DNA of 64,000 nt, taken from Massilia endophytica (GTDB taxonomy: Bacteria > Pseudomonadota > Gammaproteobacteria > Burkholderiales > Burkholderiaceae_D). This document shows, piece by piece, positions 60,218 to 64,000 of the stretch (position 1 is its first letter; every line of letters begins with the position of its first letter). The notes under the pieces were generated by a model. It was not told where the DNA came from and ran no database searches. It saw only the letters and a program-made list of their open reading frames with translations. A program made the translations under genes and the position numbers. The stretch covers positions 2,418,001-2,482,000 of the forward strand of contig NZ_CP088952.1 of NCBI RefSeq assembly GCF_021165955.1, in the 5' to 3' direction.

Positions 60218-60256
60218 GCGCGGACGCAGCCAATATAAAAACCAAAGGGTAAAATC

Positions 60257-61171
60257 ATGCAGCAATTAGTCGGCATTGTGATCGTTCTGGGCAGTATCTT
60301 TGGCGGCTACGCCATGATGGGCGGGTCCTTCCACGCCATCTGGCAGCCCATGGAGCTGATCGTGATCGCCGGCGCCGGCTTCGGCGCCATCGTGCTGGGC
60401 AATCCGTCCCACGTGCTGCACGAGATGACCACCCAGTTCAAGAAGATCCTCTTCCGCAAGAAGTACGATTCCGAATTCCAGCGCCAGCTCCTGCTGCTCA
60501 TGTACGAGCTGCTGCAGCTGGCCGCCGGCGGCCTGAAGGCCCTGGACGCCCACGTCGAGGCGCCCAAGGACAGCCCCCTGTTCAAGCGCTATCCGGCCGT
60601 GCTGGAAGAGCCCAAGCTGCTCGCCTTCATCGTCGACAACTTCCGCCTGATGGCCATGGGCAAGATCAACGCCCACGAGCTGGAAGGCGTGCTGGAGCAG
60701 GAACTGGAAGCCATCCATGAAGAGCTGACCCAGCCTGCCAAGTCGCTCAACAAGATCGCCGAAGCCATGCCCGGCTTCGGCATCCTGGCCGCCGTGCTGG
60801 GCATCGTGATTACCATGGGCACCGTGAACGAGGGCGCCACCTCGGGCGAGATCGCCGAGCACGTGGGCGCGGCCATGGTGGGCACCTTCATCGGCATCTT
60901 CTTCTGCTACGGCGTGCTGGACCCCATCTCGAACATGATGAAGATCCTGGTGGGCGAGGAAGCCTCCACCCTGGAATGCGTGAAGGTGGTGCTGGTGACC
61001 CACGTGGCGGGCAAGCCGCCCCTGCTGGCCATCGACGCCGGCCGCCGCCTGGTGCAGCTGAACATCAAGCCAAGCTTCGCCCAGCTCGAGGGCTGGATCA
61101 ATGCCATGGAAGGCCGCAACAGCGAGCCCGATACGTCGCGTCGTGGAGGCAGCCGTGCTAAAGCCGCATGA
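60257..61171 (+). CDS. motA: Flagellar stator protein MotA (LafT)
   Basis: 304 residues. Four membrane helices; N-terminus VLGSIFGGYAMMGGSFHAIWQPMELIVIAGAG, conserved Pro in helices 3 and 4 (AMPGFGILAAVLGIVITMG, VGAAMVGTFIGIFFCYGVLDP). Uses proton-type or sodium-type flow with MotB; the ion cannot be told for sure. AAAGGGTAAA before the start. Overlaps motB by 17 bases. Confidence 0.95.
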   Translation: MQQLVGIVIVLGSIFGGYAMMGGSFHAIWQPMELIVIAGAGFGAIVLGNPSHVLHEMTTQFKKILFRKKYDSEFQRQLLLLMYELLQLAAGGLKALDAHVEAPKDSPLFKRYPAVLEEPKLLAFIVDNFRLMAMGKINAHELEGVLEQELEAIHEELTQPAKSLNKIAEAMPGFGILAAVLGIVITMGTVNEGATSGEIAEHVGAAMVGTFIGIFFCYGVLDPISNMMKILVGEEASTLECVKVVLVTHVAGKPPLLAIDAGRRLVQLNIKPSFAQLEGWINAMEGRNSEPDTSRRGGSRAKAA

Positions 61172-62123
61172 CAAGGGCCACGGCGAGACCATCGTCAAGC
61201 GCGGGGGCGGCAAGCACAAGCACGACGAGCACGGCGGCGCCTGGAAGGTAGCCTTCGCCGACTTCTGCCTGGCGCTGATGTGCCTGTTCCTCGTGCTCTG
61301 GCTGATGGCCGCGCGCAATACCGAATCGCTGGAGCAGGTGCTGACCGAATCGGACGGCAACCGCACCGACCAGGGCAAGGGCGTGATGCCGCAGCAGGTG
61401 GGCGGCCCGCGCGGCAGCCTGATCGAGCGCTTCCCCATGCCCCGCACCGGCTACGCCGACGTGCAGGGCGAAGGCAAGAGCAACGAGCCGGCCAATCCCC
61501 AGCCCGCCAAGGTCAACTACCAGAGCCCGGAAGACCTGAAGAAGCTGGCCGACGCCCTGGCCGAAATGAGCAAGGACGCCGGGCTGGCCAACAACCTGGA
61601 ATCGGTGATCACGCCCTACGGCCTGCGCGTCATGCTGCATGACACGGACAAGCAGGGCATGTTTGTGCGCGGCAGCGCCGTGCCCACGGGCCGCTTCGCC
61701 ACCCTGCTCAAGAAGATGGGGCCCCTGTTCGCCCAGATGGAAAACCAGATGCTCATCGTCGGCCACACCGACTCGGCCCAGTACGCCGACACCAGCTATT
61801 TCGCGTTTTCCAACTGGAACCTGTCGTCCAATCGTGCGATGGCCGCGCGCGCCCAGCTCCTGCTTGGTACAATGCCTGCGGAGAGCGTGCTGCAGGTGGT
61901 GGGCATGGCCGACCGGGCGCCGCTCAACCTGAAGAATGCTGCCGCCTCGGAGAACCGCCGCATCGAGCTGCTGATCCTGACCACAGGCCAGGCCGATGCG
62001 ATCAAGGCCATGTTCGGCATGCCGGGCGAGAACACCGCCGAGCTGGGCAAGGATATCGACGCCCAGGTGCCGGACGCCGGCGTCCTGCAGCAACTGCGCA
62101 ACACGCTCGCGCCAAAGAGGTAA
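61155..62123 (+). CDS. motB: Flagellar stator protein MotB (LafU)
   Basis: 322 residues from GTG 61155, GGAGG five bases upstream inside motA; an upstream ATG at 61101 would overlap motA far more. Single membrane helix with the ion-binding Asp in KVAFADFCLALMCLFLVLWLMAA, plug segment, and OmpA-like peptidoglycan-binding domain (MLIVGHTDSAQY, SSNRAMAARAQLL, VVGMADRAPLN). Anchors MotA to the wall. Confidence 0.93.
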   Translation: MLKPHDKGHGETIVKRGGGKHKHDEHGGAWKVAFADFCLALMCLFLVLWLMAARNTESLEQVLTESDGNRTDQGKGVMPQQVGGPRGSLIERFPMPRTGYADVQGEGKSNEPANPQPAKVNYQSPEDLKKLADALAEMSKDAGLANNLESVITPYGLRVMLHDTDKQGMFVRGSAVPTGRFATLLKKMGPLFAQMENQMLIVGHTDSAQYADTSYFAFSNWNLSSNRAMAARAQLLLGTMPAESVLQVVGMADRAPLNLKNAAASENRRIELLILTTGQADAIKAMFGMPGENTAELGKDIDAQVPDAGVLQQLRNTLAPKR

Positions 62124-62126
62124 GGC

Positions 62127-62432
62127 ATGAGCATTGAAACCAAGGCAAGGGGGCAACGCATGAGAATCATTACCGGAACGCCGGGCGGAGTGGTGGTGCA
62201 GACCGTCACGGACGCCGCCCCGGCCGAGGCGCCGCGCGCGCCCGCCGCCGCGCCCCAGGAAGCCCTGCAGTCGGCCGTGATGCAGCCAGCCCTGCAGGCC
62301 ATGAAGGATATGCCCGATATCGACCACGCCCGCGTGGCCGAGCTGCGCGACGCCCTGGCCAAGGGCGAACTGCCCTTCAATGCGGGCAAGCTGGCCGGCC
62401 TGATCCAGCGTTTCCACGGGAGCGAGAAGTGA
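62127..62432 (+). CDS. flgM: Anti-sigma-28 factor FlgM (lateral-type)
   Basis: 101 residues, start at 62127 (AGAGG upstream) or at the ATG 62160 (AAGGGGG upstream). C-terminal FlgM helices: HARVAELRDALAKGELPFNAGKLAGLIQRF, the part that wraps sigma-28. Exported by the flagellar gate after hook completion. Four bases after motB, overlapping flgN by four. Confidence 0.9.
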   Translation: MSIETKARGQRMRIITGTPGGVVVQTVTDAAPAEAPRAPAAAPQEALQSAVMQPALQAMKDMPDIDHARVAELRDALAKGELPFNAGKLAGLIQRFHGSEK

Positions 62433-62860
62433 GCCATTCCCTGGCCCGCCCGGAAGCCATGAAACAGCTGCTGCAGGGCATTGCCGACGACCAGAAGGCC
62501 TATGGCGCCCTGCTGGAGCTGCTGGAACAGCAGCTGCGCGCGGCCATCGGCCACAAGCTCGACGAGCTGGGCCGGATCGCCGAGGCCATCGGCGCCCTGG
62601 CCGCCGAGCTGGAAGCCCGGCGCGCCCGCCGCGTGGAACTCGTGGGCGCCCTGCAGGGCGCAGGTTCCGGCATGGACGCCGTGTTCGCCCTGCTGCGCCC
62701 GGAAGCGAAGGCGCGCGCTGAAGCGGACTGGCAGGCGCTGGAGGGCATGGTGGTGGAGGCCAAGCAGCGCAGCCGCCGCAATGCCGACCTGCTGGCCGAC
62801 CAGTTCACCATCATGCAGCGCGTGCTGCACGGCGAAGACCAGATCTATGAGCCGGCCTGA
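62429..62860 (+). CDS. flgN: Hook-filament junction chaperone FlgN (lateral-type)
   Basis: 143 residues, helical, with the FlgN pattern of a long antiparallel coiled coil (LELLEQQLRAAIGHKLDELGRIAEAIG) and directly after flgM, as in most operons. Should chaperone FlgK and FlgL. Overlaps the following gene by 14 bases. Confidence 0.85.
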   Translation: MSHSLARPEAMKQLLQGIADDQKAYGALLELLEQQLRAAIGHKLDELGRIAEAIGALAAELEARRARRVELVGALQGAGSGMDAVFALLRPEAKARAEADWQALEGMVVEAKQRSRRNADLLADQFTIMQRVLHGEDQIYEPA

Positions 62861-63614
62861 TTTCACCCTGCCCACGGCGCCGACCGCCGCCACCGTTTCC
62901 AATATGACGGCGGCGCGCCCCGCCCTGCCCGCCGCCTTCGGCGGCAGCGGCGGCGCGCGCTTCTCCTCCACCTTCCTGGCCGTGCAGTCCGACGTGGCCG
63001 CCTTCATCCAGACCGGCAGCCCCGCTCCCGGTCTGGACGCCCCCGCCAGCGGCCTGACGGCCGACGGCGCCGCCCTGCGCGCCCGCCTGAGCGGCGCGGC
63101 GGCGATCGGCGGCACGGCGCCGGCGGAGGAAGCGGCCGAGGGCGCCGATACCAGCCTGCAGCAGCAGTTCCTCGCCTCGATCCGCCCCTATGCGGAGGAA
63201 GCGGGCGCGAAACTGGGCGTGGCGCCCGAACTGGTGGCCGCCCATGCGGCCCTGGAGTCGGGCTGGGGCCAGCGCCCCCTGCGCCAGGGCGGCGTGGACA
63301 GCAATAATCTCTTCGGCGTGAAAGCGGGCAGCCAGTGGCAGGGGGGTGTGGCCGCCGCCGCCACCACGGAATACGAAGGCGGCGTGGCCCTGCACAAGGT
63401 GGAGCGCTTCCGCAGCTATCCGGACCAGGCGAGCGCCTTCCGCGACTATGCCAGCCTGCTGGCCGACAATCCCCGCTACCACAAGGCCTTGAATGCGGGC
63501 AGCGACGCCCACGCCTTCGCCCGCGGCCTGGCTCAGGGCGGCTATGCCACCGATCCCGGCTACGCGGCCAAGCTGGCCAGCGTGGCCCGCCGCATCTCGT
63601 CCATGTCCAATTAA
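62847..63614 (+). CDS. FlgJ-like glucosaminidase lacking rod-binding domain
   Basis: 255 residues from ATG 62847. The C-terminal domain (about 105-250) is a glucosaminidase: ELVAAHAALESGWGQRPLRQ with the catalytic Glu, NNLFGVKAGSQW, TTEYEGG and RFRSYPDQASAFRDYASLL. The first 95 residues are Ala/Ser/Thr-rich and show none of the rod-binding domain found in the N-half of FlgJ. It would cut peptidoglycan for rod passage. Tail-to-tail overlap of four bases with flgA. Confidence 0.85.
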   Translation: MSRPDFTLPTAPTAATVSNMTAARPALPAAFGGSGGARFSSTFLAVQSDVAAFIQTGSPAPGLDAPASGLTADGAALRARLSGAAAIGGTAPAEEAAEGADTSLQQQFLASIRPYAEEAGAKLGVAPELVAAHAALESGWGQRPLRQGGVDSNNLFGVKAGSQWQGGVAAAATTEYEGGVALHKVERFRSYPDQASAFRDYASLLADNPRYHKALNAGSDAHAFARGLAQGGYATDPGYAAKLASVARRISSMSN

Positions 63615-64000
63615 TTCGCGGCCGGCAGTTCCGCCGGCTCCACCGTGCCCTGCTCCGTGACGCGGGCGCGGATCGTGACCCCGCTTGCATTCTTCACCCG
63701 TACCACGGCGCCCCGTGCGCCCGTATCCAGCGCCTCGCCCGACATGCTCACCTCGATCTGGTCCCGCTTCGCCACAATGCGCACCGGCTCGCCCCGCTTG
63801 ACCAGGGGCGGCGCCACCAGCATGTTCTGGCGCAGCACGTCGCCCGCGCGCAGGCTGCGCCGGGCCGACATTTCCTGCACGGCGCCCAGGTCGGAGAAGG
63901 TGTCGGGCATGCCGCTGATGTCGTGGCGCTCGAGCAACAGGTCGCCCGGCGCCAGCAGCTTCCCGGCCGGCACGTCGGCCGCCGCCACGGCCACCTTGGC
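63611..64000 (-). CDS. flgA: Flagellar P-ring chaperone FlgA, partial
   Basis: 129 codons to the window edge, open at its 5' end. SAF-like and C-terminal FlgA domains: VPAGKLLAPGDLLLERHDI, RSLRAGDVLRQNMLVAPPLVKRGEPVRIV and ARGAVVRVKNASGVTIRARV. Periplasmic chaperone for P-ring protein FlgI; the signal peptide lies outside. It should start a flgA or flgB-L region in lateral order. Confidence 0.92.
   Translation of the reverse strand, partial: AKVAVAAADVPAGKLLAPGDLLLERHDISGMPDTFSDLGAVQEMSARRSLRAGDVLRQNMLVAPPLVKRGEPVRIVAKRDQIEVSMSGEALDTGARGAVVRVKNASGVTIRARVTEQGTVEPAELPAAN

Noticed and set aside
1..64000. CRISPR arrays
   Set aside because: No series of regularly spaced short direct repeats was seen and no cas gene is present.

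Overview
The window looks like a chromosomal piece of a GC-rich betaproteobacterium, most likely an Oxalobacteraceae member close to Massilia/Duganella/Janthinobacterium. This rests on gene content and order (thrS-infC, rpmI-rplT-pheST-ihfA-merR, tRNA-Val and relA next to thrS, polyhydroxybutyrate/ketone-body genes) and on protein character; no database search was run.

Layout. 1-1.9 kb: type IV pilus minor pilins and a pilin, truncated at the window edge. 2-9.3 kb: two two-component systems, a chemoreceptor and a Crp/Fnr regulator. 9.5-14.5 kb: merR-ihfA-pheT-pheS-rplT-rpmI on the minus strand. 14.5-24.1 kb: a block of about 9.6 kb that sits between rpmI and infC, genes that are normally adjacent. 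It carries a winged-helix regulator, a PHB-depolymerase-type esterase, a phasin-like protein and then an unusual cluster: a membrane protein with an internal repeat, two DUF2589-like proteins, two small unknowns, a GH19 lysozyme/chitinase-type enzyme and two paralogous nitrilase-fold proteins (one with an intact Glu-Lys-Cys triad, one without it). A bidirectional terminator closes this block. 24.1-30.1 kb: infC (AUA start), thrS, tRNA-Val, a metal exporter and relA. 30.2-40 kb: metabolism (RidA, hydrolase, 3-hydroxybutyrate dehydrogenase, DctA, SCOT subunits, ETF-QO) with a complete IS3-family element inserted exactly in the stem of a terminator.

40-64 kb: a flagellar locus whose order (flhA-flhB-fliR-Q-P-N-M divergent from fliE-F-G-H-I-J, then fliD-S-T-K-L, sigma-28, motA, motB, flgM, flgN) is that of lateral/Flag-2 systems (lfh/lfi/laf) rather than of a primary flagellum. 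No lafK regulator lies between fliM and fliE, fliO, flhF and flhG are absent, and the FliM lacks the usual N-terminal CheY-binding motif. A flagellin and a FliK-C-like protein sit at its left border.

The best candidates for something undescribed are the DUF2589/GH19/nitrilase-like cluster (17.2-24.1 kb) and, second, the lafK-less lateral-type flagellar locus with a FliM apparently uncoupled from CheY.
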